The notes beneath the pieces are model-generated. The model searched no databases. It was not told where the DNA came from and worked only from the letters and a program-made list of their open reading frames with translations. Source: Mucilaginibacter dorajii (GTDB lineage Bacteria > Bacteroidota > Bacteroidia > Sphingobacteriales > Sphingobacteriaceae). Taken from it: a stretch of DNA of 64,000 nucleotides. The DNA is taken from the NCBI RefSeq assembly GCF_024808255.1, contig NZ_JANTYS010000027.1, forward strand, positions 20,341 to 84,340. The letters run 5' to 3'. How positions within the stretch are numbered: the first letter of the stretch is position 1; each line of letters begins with the position of its first letter. Shown in pieces: positions 43,001-53,000 of the stretch. The position numbers were made by a program, and so were the translations under genes.

Positions 43001-43540
43001 AGTACCGGTAGGGCTGCCAACCTGGATACCGGCGCAGTTTATTGTACCGGTACCCATTAAAAAATTATTAATAGTAGTATTGAAACTAACGGCATTGGTA
43101 TTGATGTTTTGAGTAATAGTGCCGATCACATTTAAAGTTCCAACATTTACGGTTAGGTTAGTTCCGGTAAATAGTGGGTTGCCAATTATAAATTGATTGG
43201 AACCAAATGTTACCGACCCAACGGTTATGCTTTGGCTTGCGGTTAAAGTTAAAACCGGCTGATTAGTATACAGCGATAATGCGGCAACCCCAAACCGAAC
43301 GATATCATCTGTTCTGAGGGAACTACTGCCCGGGTAAGTTGCTGCTGTTCCGGTTGTGGTACTTCCGCTTACCGTCCAATTGGCAGTAGTAGTCCATGCG
43401 GTAGAATTGCTGCCATTCCAATCAAAAATATACGAGGCAAAAGCATTGCTTTGTATAAACATTGTTAAAGCAACCAATAAATGCGTTTTTACAAAACGGT
43501 TTCGGAAATTAAATTTACGCAGGGGGGAGATAAGTACCAT
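40034..43540 (-). CDS. T9SS cargo protein, 1,168 residues (paralog 1)
   Basis: A secreted protein. An N-terminal signal peptide (about 18-36) precedes a long Thr/Asn/Gly-rich beta-strand region (about 37-540) with repeated NxGTI-like pieces, expected for a beta-helix or beta-sandwich adhesin. A central conserved block (NVQRYITGGGTTFRGYRLIS) and a fibronectin-like segment (FTAQKAADGVLLTWRTLNEG) lead to the T9SS type A signal: SIYPNPTTETLNINV, YDATGSLVMQKT and FKPGIYIVELKGG. It is likely to be secreted and attached to the surface or released. The central block is almost the same in the paralogs at 44215 and 50012. Confidence 0.92.
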   Translation of the reverse strand: MVLISPLRKFNFRNRFVKTHLLVALTMFIQSNAFASYIFDWNGSNSTAWTTTANWTVSGSTTTGTAATYPGSSSLRTDDIVRFGVAALSLYTNQPVLTLTASQSITVGSVTFGSNQFIIGNPLFTGTNLTVNVGTLNVIGTITQNINTNAVSFNTTINNFLMGTGTINCAGIQVGSPTGTTTNYNFLFSEVKNLNVSGNIAIYMNTALQNGCAFRLQAGSMALTGQIAFTAISGVNSSNAGYFTIDALNSAGVKSSPTLTLSNANALGTATSLPQNGTFNKATINFDGTGTSGGKITVIYTGASPTIYTSSLKGFGPGGPTINSGSNYDNLIINGTGTAVIGLGSTAGSLKTDSTFTTAINATFANASTTTTIGTNWQNNAAATITGGAGTTTIGGNLNNDGTMNMASGNISIGGNYNNTGYFAQAPLASDPTATSPVATNTTYFTSASPVLTNSTSSDITNFNNLVFTGGATGTPSFAGSGGFSISSVGAMQIKTGGTTLQTNGLLTLMSDATSTATVTALPTGAIINGSVNVQRYITGGGTTFRGYRLISSPVNANSNNAGGGNLGLGYLSTSQTFNGTTYNGAATGGPGAGFSITNPNPTLYLYDESRTTNNTSFVAGKNVGIQSITGSTVTTISGKPPVQVANVSIPVGNSYLLYFIGDNSSTSTAASRVPENTTVTATGYLNQGTVAVKFWNTGTTAIPYHTGTGSAISGYNQVGNPYASTINLKTVYADNYNVTTNPISPVFWELNAPGQTYISYNAKDSTTSNTRASKYIVSGQGFIVDATNTGQTITFKEDQKVKYPAITNTTTPAMIMSTKGDITILNRSFSAAAVQTPLAGLHLQLTKDSITNTQCGIYFSKNWNDNFNSSEDAFDLDGLLPKVYMSSFSADGVRTGINQLADYAQKGKKVKLFVNAKSSGMYHIDLVDIQNIDTIKYKVYLVDKLKKDSLDIGKYKTYAFNLITTDTSTFGANRFELSINQVPTSKYQLATFTAQKAADGVLLTWRTLNEGNNYFFTLEKQQANGTGYSPLYNIQSNGGTIYKYTDKTPITGNNIYRLKQVDLFGNITYSNPVNIYYDKTGNEGMFSIYPNPTTETLNINVTYGKTNAATSSYKLNIYDATGSLVMQKTSDSSAWNENVSQFKPGIYIVELKGGDGNLLGKVKLLKK

Positions 43541-43989
43541 TTATATAATAATTTCACTTTCAATTAATTAACAGTTATTTTCATTATCGTTTATTGAACG
43601 ATAATGGCAAATTAGTTATTAATTTATACGTTAAATTGTAGTTATATGTTTTATGGTTAATTGATTTCTTTTTTATTGTTTTATTATTAATTAAAAGTTA
43701 AGCAATGATTGCCTGCGCGTCGAGAGATAGCATCAACCGGTCGGTGTATTGAGTAGTCGCAACAGAATTTAATAAATTATGTGGTAGAGATTGCCTGCGA
43801 TAAATCGCCAAACATAAATCAACGCTTATAAGCCCCGGATAAATGGGCTACCGTGTACCCACATCTTTTTGTTAAAAGGAAATGACAACGTTTTTTGTTA
43901 ATGATATGACTCTGAAAAGATGTGGGTACACGGTTGGAGAAATGGGGGGAGAGGTAGAGAATAAAAAGAGCAAAGGCCTGTTCTGTGGA
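43541..43989. other. 449-bp gap with a long inverted repeat
   Basis: Upstream of T9SS paralog 1. It includes the inverted repeat at 43851-43933 and A/T-rich sequence. A minus-strand promoter for paralog 1 is expected near 43550-43650 but is not clear. Confidence 0.5.
43851..43933. repeat. Inverted repeat with perfect 19-bp arms
   Basis: CCGTGTACCCACATCTTTT (43851-43869) pairs with AAAAGATGTGGGTACACGG (43915-43933) around 45 bases. It could form a strong hairpin, and it lies downstream of the small exported protein gene (43990-44202), whose transcripts it may end. No second copy seen in the window. Confidence 0.8.
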
Positions 43990-44202
43990 TTATACCCGAG
44001 CCGATCTTTGTTTTTTGTGTAAATGAATAGCCGTAAATATGCCTGCTATAAAAACAACTGCAATTACCCAGGTATCAAGGGGGCAAGTACCGTAAGGATC
44101 GCCATCGAGACAAGGAAGATCCTGAGCTTTTACAACCGCCGGTAATGCTGTGAAAAATAAAATAATCAATAAGTATCCTAATCCCAGTCTTTTCATTTTC
44201 AT
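43990..44202 (-). CDS. Small exported protein with C-terminal PLD-helix-basic tail
   Basis: A 70-residue protein with a signal peptide (about 6-26, ending VKAQ), a short Cys-containing mature segment (LPCLDGDPYGTCPLDTW), a C-terminal membrane helix (VIAVVFIAGIFTAIHL) and a basic tail (HKKQRSARV). The P-L-D, helix, basic tail plan recalls small PID-type exported proteins of Bacteroidota. It starts 12 bp after the stop of T9SS paralog 2, so the two are probably co-transcribed. Confidence 0.7.
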   Translation of the reverse strand: MKMKRLGLGYLLIILFFTALPAVVKAQDLPCLDGDPYGTCPLDTWVIAVVFIAGIFTAIHLHKKQRSARV

Positions 44203-44214
44203 CAATTCCGATTT

Positions 44215-47200
44215 TTATTTCTTTACAAATTTAGCTTTTCCTAATGAATATCCATCGTTTCCTTTTAATTCTACAATGTATATACCAGGTTTAAAGTTTT
44301 CAACATTTTCACTCCAAGCGGTATTATCTGATGTTTTTTGCATAACAAGCGAGCCTGTGGCATCATAAATATTTAATTTATAGCTCGATGCCGTAGTCGT
44401 ATTTTTACCGTAAGTTACGTTAACATTCAATGTTTCGGCAGTAGGGTTGGGGTAAACGCTAAACATGCCTGCATTGCCGCTTTGATCATAATCAATGCTA
44501 ACCAAATCAGAATAGGTAATATTACCAAGCAAATCTACCTGTTTAAGGCGATAAATATTACTGCCCTTTGCTGGTATTTTATCGGTGTATTTATAGCTGC
44601 CGCTACCATCGCCCTGCGTGGTATAAAGCGGGGCATAATCGGTGCCATTAGCCTGTTGTTTCTCTAACGTGAAGAAATAATTGCTGCCCTCATTTTTGGT
44701 AACCCAGTTTAAAAATACGCCATCTGCAGCTTTTTGCGCTGTAAATTTGGTTAACTGATATTTTGCACCCGGCAGTTGTTGAATAGATAGCACAAAACGG
44801 TTGCCGCCAAAAGAAGAGGTATCGGCGTTGGTTATGTTAAAATTATATACACCATATTTTCCAATATCTAACGAATCCTTTTTGAAGTTATCTATCAGGT
44901 TCACTTTGTATTGAGTAAGATCGATGTTGTTTATATCCGGCATTTTTAACGCGTATAAGCCATCTGTTGTTGATTTTACATACAACTTTACCTTTTTGCC
45001 CGTGCCAATTTCGCCCAGCGTATTAATACCTGTACGAACGCCATCCGAAGTATAGCTCGACATGAATACTTTGGGTGCAAAACCATCCATATCATAAGCA
45101 TCGTTATGATCGTACTTATCATCAAAGGCTTTATTAAAGGCAACTGCGCACCAGTCATTTAAGGTGCTGTCTTTTTCAAGTTTCAGATGTAAAACCTGGT
45201 AGGCATTTTCTGGAGTTCTTTGGGAAAATGGTAGTAAAGCGGTAGATTTAAAAGCGGTACCGGCTGTTGACGCCAAAATATCGCTTTTGGGTGTCGACAT
45301 TAATAATGGCGGTGTTGTTGATGTGCCGATCTGAACGCTGGTGGTTTTAATATCTTCTTTAAAAATTACTGTTTGACTTGCTGTTGTAGCCTGTATGAAA
45401 AAAGCTCCGCCACTTGGTACGTATTGAGTGAAAAGTGTGGGGTCTGATTGGAATCCCGTACTTGCATTATAAGAGGCGAAGGTTTGATTTGTTCCAAGGC
45501 TTTTTACTACCGTAAAATTAACCCAGCCCGCAGCACTGCTATTGTCTAACCAAAGTTGGTGTAAGTCGATGGTACAAGGGTAGGGGTTGCCAACTAAATT
45601 AAAACCCTTTTTGCCTGTGGCCGGGGCCTCCGGGCCGCCAAACGACATTGTTGTTGCACTTGTATTCCAAAGCTTAAAAGTAATATTTGCTTGATTAAGG
45701 GTACCTATAGAAGTAATGGTTGTATTTTCGGGAACGGGGGTTGATGCTGTGGTTGTGCGGTTAGCATCGCCTATAAAATAAAGCATAAAACCAGTAGTTA
45801 CCGGAATGTTGATATAAGAAGAAGAGGTAGTGGTTCCAGTTAATGTTTTAACCGTTGAACCGCTTATTGACGCGATTCCGATGGTTTTGCCACCTGTAAA
45901 AGTATTGGTACTGGTGGTTTTGGTTTCATCATAAACATACAAAGTAGGATTGGCATTAACTGTACTAAATCCTCCCGATGGCCCACCCGTGTAAGCGCCT
46001 GGAACAGTGACCGTACCCACAACTGCGTTTCCATTTACCACGGTGGTAGTTTTAGAATTAAGGTTTGCGAAGCTTATGTTGCCAGTTCCCGATGCATTTA
46101 AATCACCAATAGTATTACTGCTAACGTTAACAGGGATAGATAACAGGCGGTAGCCGCGATTACCCGAGCCGCCGCTTATATAACGTTGTACATTGTATAA
46201 GCCGGTAAACTGATTGTTATTAGCCGCGGTTGAATTTGGAGTTGTACCTGATTGTCCAATAGAAGCAGAGCCGTATTGATCTGATTCTAAGGTAAAAGTG
46301 CCGGAATTTGTAACGCTACAGTTAGGTGAAGACCTTGTATTTTTGAACGTTATATTTGAAGTAGATCCCAAATTAAACGTGGCACCGCTGTTGTTGGTAA
46401 GCAAAAATGAGGTATTGGTGCCAGAAGTAATTTGGCATGAAGAATTATTGGTTATTCCTGCGTTGAAAATACCGCTGTTTGTGATGTATGATTGGTTAGT
46501 TCCATCATTAAAAGTTATTATAGCTCCTCCTGCTACGGTAAATAAAGCCAAGCTATTATTGATGATACCGCAACCTGTATCAAAGCTGATATTGCCGCCG
46601 GTAATGCCAACAGTGCCTGGTGAAGTGTTAGTAAACTTGTTAACGTTACTTGTGAATTTCAAATCGGATGACGAAGATGTAAAGGTGCCGGTATTAGCAA
46701 AGGTGCAGCTATTGCCAGGAAACGTGAGTGTTGATCCCGAGAGTAAGCTCATCGAGCCTGGACTTGTGTTATTGAAATTTACGCCATTGCTTGTTGTTCC
46801 TAAACTAAGGGGTGACGCTGTTGCCGTAATTGCACCAGTATTAGTAAATGTTGAGGTATTGTTAGTTATAGTAAATGGTGAGGTGTTGAGTGTTATTGTA
46901 CCACTGTTGTTGATAGGTGATAAGGTATTGCCATTCATCAATATCGGTGCGTAGTTAGCTGTGATAGTACCTGAATTACTAAAAGTACCAGCTGCCCCCT
47001 CTGTAAATAAAGTACCTGTCAATGAGGACAAGCCCGTTAGGTTTATAATTCCTGGTTGAGCAGCGCTCACATACGTATTAGCAAAAGTACAAGAACTGCC
47101 AGAGAGGGTTAGTTTTGAAGTAGCTGTTGTAGAGGGAGTTATGTTGATAGTTCCCTTGTTTGTAAAGGAGGTGTTGTTAGCTGCAAAAGTGAATGTAGTT

Positions 47201-48084
47201 GCATTTTGCTGTGTGATAGTGCCCGTGTTATTTAACGAGCCATTGGCAAAATTCATATCTGAATTGGCGGTAATTATACCTGAATTGGAAAATGAATTAC
47301 CTCCGCTTCCATTCAGATTAATGGGATATGTGGTTGTAACAATTGTGCCTGAGTTAGTAAGGGTACATCCATACCCTCCCTGACTCATTGCTCCGGAGGT
47401 TAAGTTAGTTGTTACGTTTGTACCGTTGGAAAAAGTTGAACCCTGATTAATTACAATATTACCATTGATAGTCATAGTACCGGCAATAGTTCCGGTAAAG
47501 GACATCGTTGTAGCGCTATAGGTACCAATTGTGATGCCGCCCGTAACCTTAACGCTCGGTGTAGGTGTGGCTGAGCCATTACTTACAAAATTGATTACTT
47601 GTGTTGAGCCGTTATTTGTACTTAAAGCACCATTGATAGTCATTGCCGCTCCCTCGGTAAGTGTAGCCGCGGCCGAAAAAGCTAAGCTTGTACCTGTTAT
47701 TGTCGAAGTCCCTGTTATGGTGGCACTTGCACCAATGGTAATTGCACCTGTTACATTTAATGCATTACTTACGGTTAATGTAACAGCTGTACCGCTGTTG
47801 GCTATCGTTAAACTTTTGCAGGTAATTGCCGTATTAACTGTTGGCTGTTGTGTTCCTGTAAAAGCATTAAAAGCGAAAATAATGTAATAATAAACACCGA
47901 TGTAGGCATCATCGTTGGTTGATGGGTAACCCTGGGTAATGCCCAAAGTACTATAATTATACCAATTATTTTTATTGTTCCAGTTTGTATCAGTCCCCCC
48001 CGTCCAATAATACGCGTCTGCTTTTGACTTAAAACTAAATAAACTAATAAATAGAATGGTTAAAAAAAGTATACGTGTTTTCAA
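44215..48084 (-). CDS. T9SS cargo protein, 1,289 residues (paralog 2)
   Basis: A secreted protein with a clear signal peptide (MKTRILFLTILFISLFSFKSKA) and an opening YYWTGGTDTNWNNKNNWYN typical of surface beta-helix proteins. Residues about 60-600 hold many short NTGTIT/NSGTIT strand repeats. A conserved middle (VQRYISGGSGNRGYRLLSIPVN) and FTAQKAADGVFLNW segment precede the type A sorting domain (SVYPNPTAETLNVNV, YDATGSLVMQKT, FKPGIYIVELKG). Probably an adhesin or matrix protein. It is followed by a small exported protein in the same direction. Confidence 0.92.
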   Translation of the reverse strand: MKTRILFLTILFISLFSFKSKADAYYWTGGTDTNWNNKNNWYNYSTLGITQGYPSTNDDAYIGVYYYIIFAFNAFTGTQQPTVNTAITCKSLTIANSGTAVTLTVSNALNVTGAITIGASATITGTSTITGTSLAFSAAATLTEGAAMTINGALSTNNGSTQVINFVSNGSATPTPSVKVTGGITIGTYSATTMSFTGTIAGTMTINGNIVINQGSTFSNGTNVTTNLTSGAMSQGGYGCTLTNSGTIVTTTYPINLNGSGGNSFSNSGIITANSDMNFANGSLNNTGTITQQNATTFTFAANNTSFTNKGTINITPSTTATSKLTLSGSSCTFANTYVSAAQPGIINLTGLSSLTGTLFTEGAAGTFSNSGTITANYAPILMNGNTLSPINNSGTITLNTSPFTITNNTSTFTNTGAITATASPLSLGTTSNGVNFNNTSPGSMSLLSGSTLTFPGNSCTFANTGTFTSSSSDLKFTSNVNKFTNTSPGTVGITGGNISFDTGCGIINNSLALFTVAGGAIITFNDGTNQSYITNSGIFNAGITNNSSCQITSGTNTSFLLTNNSGATFNLGSTSNITFKNTRSSPNCSVTNSGTFTLESDQYGSASIGQSGTTPNSTAANNNQFTGLYNVQRYISGGSGNRGYRLLSIPVNVSSNTIGDLNASGTGNISFANLNSKTTTVVNGNAVVGTVTVPGAYTGGPSGGFSTVNANPTLYVYDETKTTSTNTFTGGKTIGIASISGSTVKTLTGTTTSSSYINIPVTTGFMLYFIGDANRTTTASTPVPENTTITSIGTLNQANITFKLWNTSATTMSFGGPEAPATGKKGFNLVGNPYPCTIDLHQLWLDNSSAAGWVNFTVVKSLGTNQTFASYNASTGFQSDPTLFTQYVPSGGAFFIQATTASQTVIFKEDIKTTSVQIGTSTTPPLLMSTPKSDILASTAGTAFKSTALLPFSQRTPENAYQVLHLKLEKDSTLNDWCAVAFNKAFDDKYDHNDAYDMDGFAPKVFMSSYTSDGVRTGINTLGEIGTGKKVKLYVKSTTDGLYALKMPDINNIDLTQYKVNLIDNFKKDSLDIGKYGVYNFNITNADTSSFGGNRFVLSIQQLPGAKYQLTKFTAQKAADGVFLNWVTKNEGSNYFFTLEKQQANGTDYAPLYTTQGDGSGSYKYTDKIPAKGSNIYRLKQVDLLGNITYSDLVSIDYDQSGNAGMFSVYPNPTAETLNVNVTYGKNTTTASSYKLNIYDATGSLVMQKTSDNTAWSENVENFKPGIYIVELKGNDGYSLGKAKFVKK

Positions 48085-48497
48085 ATGAGTAAGGTTATTT
48101 GGGGGGATAAAACAATAATAATGCTAATGAAATTTAAGCGCCTAAAATTAGCTAAAAATCTATTAATTACGCCATTTACGTAAAACAATGGCAATAAAGT
48201 TGCGTTTTGGGTGAGAAAATCTCAAAATAAGAATTCCTGAAAGTTGTGGGCTTTTCCCCATATTGGGGAAAATTTTCCTTTGAAATAATTACTGGATTCA
48301 TTGAGTCTGTTATTAAGCAATTTTGATTTTATTGGTTAGTTAAATTAACTAATATGATATATTGAAGAGTTTCAAAAAATTTTTTTCATTTCTAAAAAGT
48401 GGTGGTATAAATGGAGTAAAACGATTGGTAATGCAGGCAGATAGACAATAGTTATCATCCCGGTAAATAAAAATGATAGGTTTGACAGCCCGTTTTG
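48085..48497. other. 413-bp A/T-rich gap
   Basis: Between T9SS paralog 2 and the ATPase gene. It holds a hairpin at 48252-48272 and no recognisable gene. The promoter of paralog 2 should lie here, read on the minus strand. Confidence 0.5.
48252..48272 (-). terminator. Hairpin TTTTCCCC/GGGGAAAA
   Basis: A perfect 8-bp stem with a 5-base loop. It stands 226 bp past the ATPase gene's stop codon, so a role in ending that message is possible but not certain. Confidence 0.45.
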
Positions 48498-49577
48498 TTA
48501 TTCATAGCTGTTTGTCCAGCTAACCATCCGGTTTACGGTTGCAAGGCCGAGCTTAAGTTGGGCGGCGATTTTGCGCTGGCTATACCCTTTACTATGCAGT
48601 TGTGCAACCTGTTGTGTAAGGCGCTCGCGTTCTGCCTGCTCAGGACGGCGCAGGTGCTGGTGCTCGGCGTAGTATCCGGTAAAGGTAAACTGCAACAGGC
48701 TGTTGCGGCGCTCAAGCTTTAGCAGGCAAATGTTATCGGCTCCGTAAGTTTCGGCAATGCTGCGTTGTTTTATCTGTTTCAGGTAACGGTAGCCCTGCAT
48801 GGTTTGGCTTTCACCAATGGCAAAGGCGCTGTCGCAAAAGTTCATCAGCATTTTGCTTCCCTGTAAATCATTGCGGCTTATAGGTACGGCGGTATTGCGC
48901 TTGGGCGTATGGGCCAATACCAATATGCTTAAGCCGTGGCGGGTTTTAAGATATTTGAGTTTTTTCATCAGCGGTAGGGCCTGGCCGCTGGTATCGGTAC
49001 CTTTACGTAAACAGGTAATGTTATCGATGATAAGCACGGTTGCCCCGGTTGCTTTAATGCCGCGCGTAAGGGCGCTGATCACGTAGTCGTCATAATTTTT
49101 TTGATCGATAGGTAACATGCTCAGCTGGTTATACTCGCCCCGGTGAAAGCTATTGTCAAACTTGTACGTGCCCAGGCTATCGGTGTACCGTTGCTCAAAC
49201 TGTTTGGAGTTAAGCTCAAAATCAATATATAAAACCGGTGTTGGTTTTGCCCGCAACTCAAAACCCTGTATGGCTTTGCCGCGCGAAATACTATTGCCAA
49301 TTTGCACCGCCAAAATACTTTTGCCCATATTGGTATCGGCAAAAAGTATGCACAATTCGCCCTCTATCCAAAACTTGTCAAACAGCATTTCGGGGTGGTC
49401 GGTTTCTTTTTCCATCTTCATCCAATCGTTAAGGGAGTGGATGTGAAAAAGATCTGCAACCAATTCGGGGTTAGGCGCGGCTGGTGCCTTGGCCGCCTTG
49501 TTTTTAAGTGGTGTAATTCCGCGTGCTTCATTCCTAATTTCTTCAATAACAGCCGGTCGTTCAAATAAATTATCCAT
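48498..49577 (-). CDS. RecA-like AAA ATPase with C-terminal helix-turn-helix
   Basis: A 359-residue protein with a RepA/KaiC-like RecA fold. Walker A reads ADTNMGKS (residues 80-87), Walker B VLIIDN, followed by ISRNDLQGSKMLMNFCDSAFAIGES. The C-terminal 50 residues form an extended helix and an HTH (GYSQRKIAAQLKLGLATVNRMV). Such proteins are common on plasmids and integrative elements as replicative helicase-like ATPases, but no relaxase, primase or integrase is present. It is isolated between two T9SS paralogs, perhaps a relic of a mobile element or a domesticated regulator. Confidence 0.85.
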   Translation of the reverse strand: MDNLFERPAVIEEIRNEARGITPLKNKAAKAPAAPNPELVADLFHIHSLNDWMKMEKETDHPEMLFDKFWIEGELCILFADTNMGKSILAVQIGNSISRGKAIQGFELRAKPTPVLYIDFELNSKQFEQRYTDSLGTYKFDNSFHRGEYNQLSMLPIDQKNYDDYVISALTRGIKATGATVLIIDNITCLRKGTDTSGQALPLMKKLKYLKTRHGLSILVLAHTPKRNTAVPISRNDLQGSKMLMNFCDSAFAIGESQTMQGYRYLKQIKQRSIAETYGADNICLLKLERRNSLLQFTFTGYYAEHQHLRRPEQAERERLTQQVAQLHSKGYSQRKIAAQLKLGLATVNRMVSWTNSYE

Positions 49578-50011
49578 ATGGTATTTGCCTTACCCATACG
49601 GGTGCGATGGGTTTAAACCGGTTTAAGGCCTCCTGTAATGGTGGGATAAAGGGGAGGGGCCGGCAGGCATGTCAAATTTACCAACTGTTTATGATACAAA
49701 TGGTGACACTCTTTTGTCAGTACTGTGGGCGAATTTGAGCTAAAATTTCCGGTTTTTGATGTAAGTAATTGATTTTCAAGTGGTAAGGTGTTTCGCGGGT
49801 TGATGTTTTTTATATTGCTTAATGTGTTGATTATCAATAATGAAGGTGTTCGGGGTGTTCCATGCGTTCCACCCGTTCCGGTGGAACACTTTCAACAAAA
49901 AAAAGCAGGTGTCTCGTCCTGAAAAAAGTTTATTGATTAATCCTGTATTTAGTTTACAGCAGCCCGATCATTCTAAATGGATATCGCCCGCAACCAAACC
50001 CGGGGAAAATA
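49578..50011. other. 434-bp gap upstream of the ATPase gene
   Basis: Contains a small hairpin (GTGTTCCA / TGGAACAC, 49855-49889) with nested GTTCC copies. A 74-codon minus-strand frame at 49613-49837 has no family features and is not called. Confidence 0.5.
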
Positions 50012-53000
50012 TTATTCTTTTAAAAACTTGGCCTGTCCTAATGAATATCCATTGGCATTTTTCAATTCAACAATATATAAACCCGGTTTAAACTGCGATA
50101 CGTTTTCACTCCAACAGGTACTGGCCGCTGTTTTTTGGATCATTACGGCACCCGTAGCATCGTAAATTTTAAGATCATATGATGAGGTAGCTGCAGCGTT
50201 TGTTTGGTTGTAGGTTACATTCACATTCAATGTTTCGGCAGTAGGGTTGGGGTAAAGGCTAAACATGTTTTGCGAGCCTGCATTATCATAATTAACAGAT
50301 ACCAGATCTGAGTAAGTGATATTTCCAAAAAGGTCTACCTGTTTTAACCGATAGGTATTATTGCCCGTTAAGGGTGTTTTATCGGTATATTTATAAATGG
50401 TACCACCGTTACTTTGTGTTTGATAAACGGGAGAATAGGAGGTGCCATCTGCACCCAATTTTTGAAGTATGAAGGCGTAATTATTGCCTTCATTTAAAGT
50501 TCGCCAGGTAACCAACGCCCCATCATTGGCTTTTTGGGCCGTAAATGTAACTAACAGATATTTAGAGGTGGATGTTTGCTGTATAGATAACTCAAACCGG
50601 TTGGCTCCAAATGTGGCGGTATCGGTTGTTAAAATATTAAAGGCGTAAGTTTTGTAAAGGCTCATATCTAATGAGTCGGCCTTTAAGTGATCTACCAGGT
50701 AAAGCCTGTACCTGGTGGTGTCCAGGTCTTTCAGGTCGGCAAGGGCAAGGCTGTATAAACCGCTGGTAGTAGCTTTAACAAATAGTTTTACTTTTTTATT
50801 TGCGGCTGTATAATCTCCCATTTGGTTAAGGGATATTTTAACGCCATCGGCACTATAGCTTGATAAATAAACCTTGGGCGAAGCACCGGGGATATCCATG
50901 GCGTCCTCGGTGTTGCTGTAATTGTCAGATCCGTTTTTGCTAAAATAAATGCCACACTGGGCATTGGTAACACTATCTTTTGTGATTTGCAGATGTAAAC
51001 CTGTGTTAACCGGTTGCGGTATTACTGCGCTTTGATTAAGGGTTACCATTTCATTTTTAGTGCTCATGAGCAAGGCCGGTGTAGTTGATTTGGTAATGGC
51101 CGGGTAGCTCACTTTTTGATCTTCCTTAAATGTTAGTGTTTGTGATGTGCCGGTAGCATCTACTATAAAGCCTTGTCCGCTAACAATGTATGCGCTGGCC
51201 CTTGTATTTGAAGTGTGGCCGTTTGATGCATCGTAGGATATATAGGTTGTTCCGGCGGCATCCAATTCCCAAAAAATCGGGCTTATGGCATTGTTCATTG
51301 AATTATAATTTTCGGCATACACCTTATCAAGACTAATGGTACTGGCATACGGGTTACCTACCTGGTTATAACCTGGTAAAAGCGATCCGGTGCCGGTATG
51401 GTAGGGGATTGATGTGCTGCCGGTATTCCAGAATATTACCGGTACATTGCCCTGGTTTAAATAACCTACGGCGGTTACTTTTGTGCTATCTGGCACCCGA
51501 CTTGAGGCTACCGTACTGCTGCTGTTATCGCCAATAAAGTAAAACAGGAAGCTGTTACCCACAGGGATACTAACCCCTGTTGTTTGAACAGCAGGTTTAC
51601 CAGATGTGGTAGTTACTGTTGAACCGGTAATACCATAAATTCCAACGTTTTTACCCGATACGAAGGAGGTGTTATCGGTGGTACGGCTTTCGTCATACAA
51701 GTAAAGCGTAGGATTTGGATTTGTTACAAAAAATCCGGATCCTGGTCCGCCGGTTAAAGCCCCCCTGTACGTAGTGGTGCCAATGGTTTGTGTTGTACTC
51801 AGATATGCTAAACTTAAATTGCCGCCACCAGTAGTGCTTGAACTGATATTAACCGGCGAACTCATTAGGCGGTAGCCTCTGTAGCCGCTTCCTCCTGTTA
51901 TAAAACGTTGCACATTTACATTGCCGGTAATACTACATCCGGTTGGCATTTGCGCCACTGTGGCTGTACTGCTGGCATCTGATTTTAAAGTAAGTAAACC
52001 GTTGGCGTTTAATGTGGTTGTTGATGCGGTGGCCATGGTTAAAGTACCATGGCTCGATACCAAAAAATTACCCAGACTGATAAGTTTGGTGCCGCTTGCC
52101 TGGAAGTTTACATTTTTGAACACCACACCATTGCCAGAGTCGGAACTGGTATCAGATAAATTTTGAGCTGTGCCTTGAAATATTACGGTGGGATTGTTGC
52201 TTACCACATCAACCTTACCGCCCGATGAGGCCCAATCGCCGGCAATGGTCAAATTGCTTGATTGAATGTTTTTTTGCCCCGTACCGGTGAACTTTAAATT
52301 TTGATATACCGATGGCGATGTATCTAAATAAGTATTGGTTGATAGATCGGTATAAACGATTTGTGAACCACTGCTGTTATATTCTACCGTGCAAGTACCG
52401 CTGCCGGCATAAAAGTCAATAGAACCTACCAGGCTTGTGGTACCGATAGGCGTACCTCCCGATAATCGTAAATTGGCACTGCTGCCTGTACCTGGTTCAA
52501 TGTAAAAAGTTGGGGTACCGGCAACTGCTGACCCTAAACCAGAGAATGTACTTTGTGTTAGTATTTTGCCACCAATAGTAGTGGTACCACCCTGCAATGA
52601 AAACGAGCCATTTATTTTGCCTAATGTAAGCGTCAATATAATATTAACTCCAATAACAGTTGAGTTTACAGTTACATCACCCGCAATGCTAAAGTTGGTA
52701 ATGGTTGATATCATTTTTAAGTTACTGGTTAGGTTAAGAATGGATGAAAATGTGGTGTTATCTGCAATTTGTAAAAAACCGTTACAAATAAGTGAGCCTG
52801 TACCGGCTATGGTGGTTGTATATGTAAGAAGTAGTGAGGATGATTGAATAATGTTGCCACTAACGGTTAGCTTTCCATTAACGGTCAATAAAAGCGAGTT
52901 TAACGGAACTAAAGCACCAAAAGTAATGGATTTGCAAGGTAAATTATCGGAGGATGCAACTGTTGGCGGATTAGTGAATGATAAAATTAAGCCAATATTT

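Noticed and set aside
46298..46954. 218-codon plus-strand frame inside T9SS paralog 2, rich in Val, Leu and Pro
   Set aside because: It is the antisense shadow of Thr/Asn/Gly codons in the cargo gene; composition mirrors the sense strand and no family features are present. The same applies to the frames at 42000-42866, 47141-47887 and 51921-53315.
48498..49577. Intact mobile element around the RecA-like ATPase
   Set aside because: No integrase, relaxase, transposase or flanking direct repeats could be seen.
49613..49837. 74-codon minus-strand frame upstream of the ATPase
   Set aside because: Low-complexity, no family resemblance and no promoter or conserved start.
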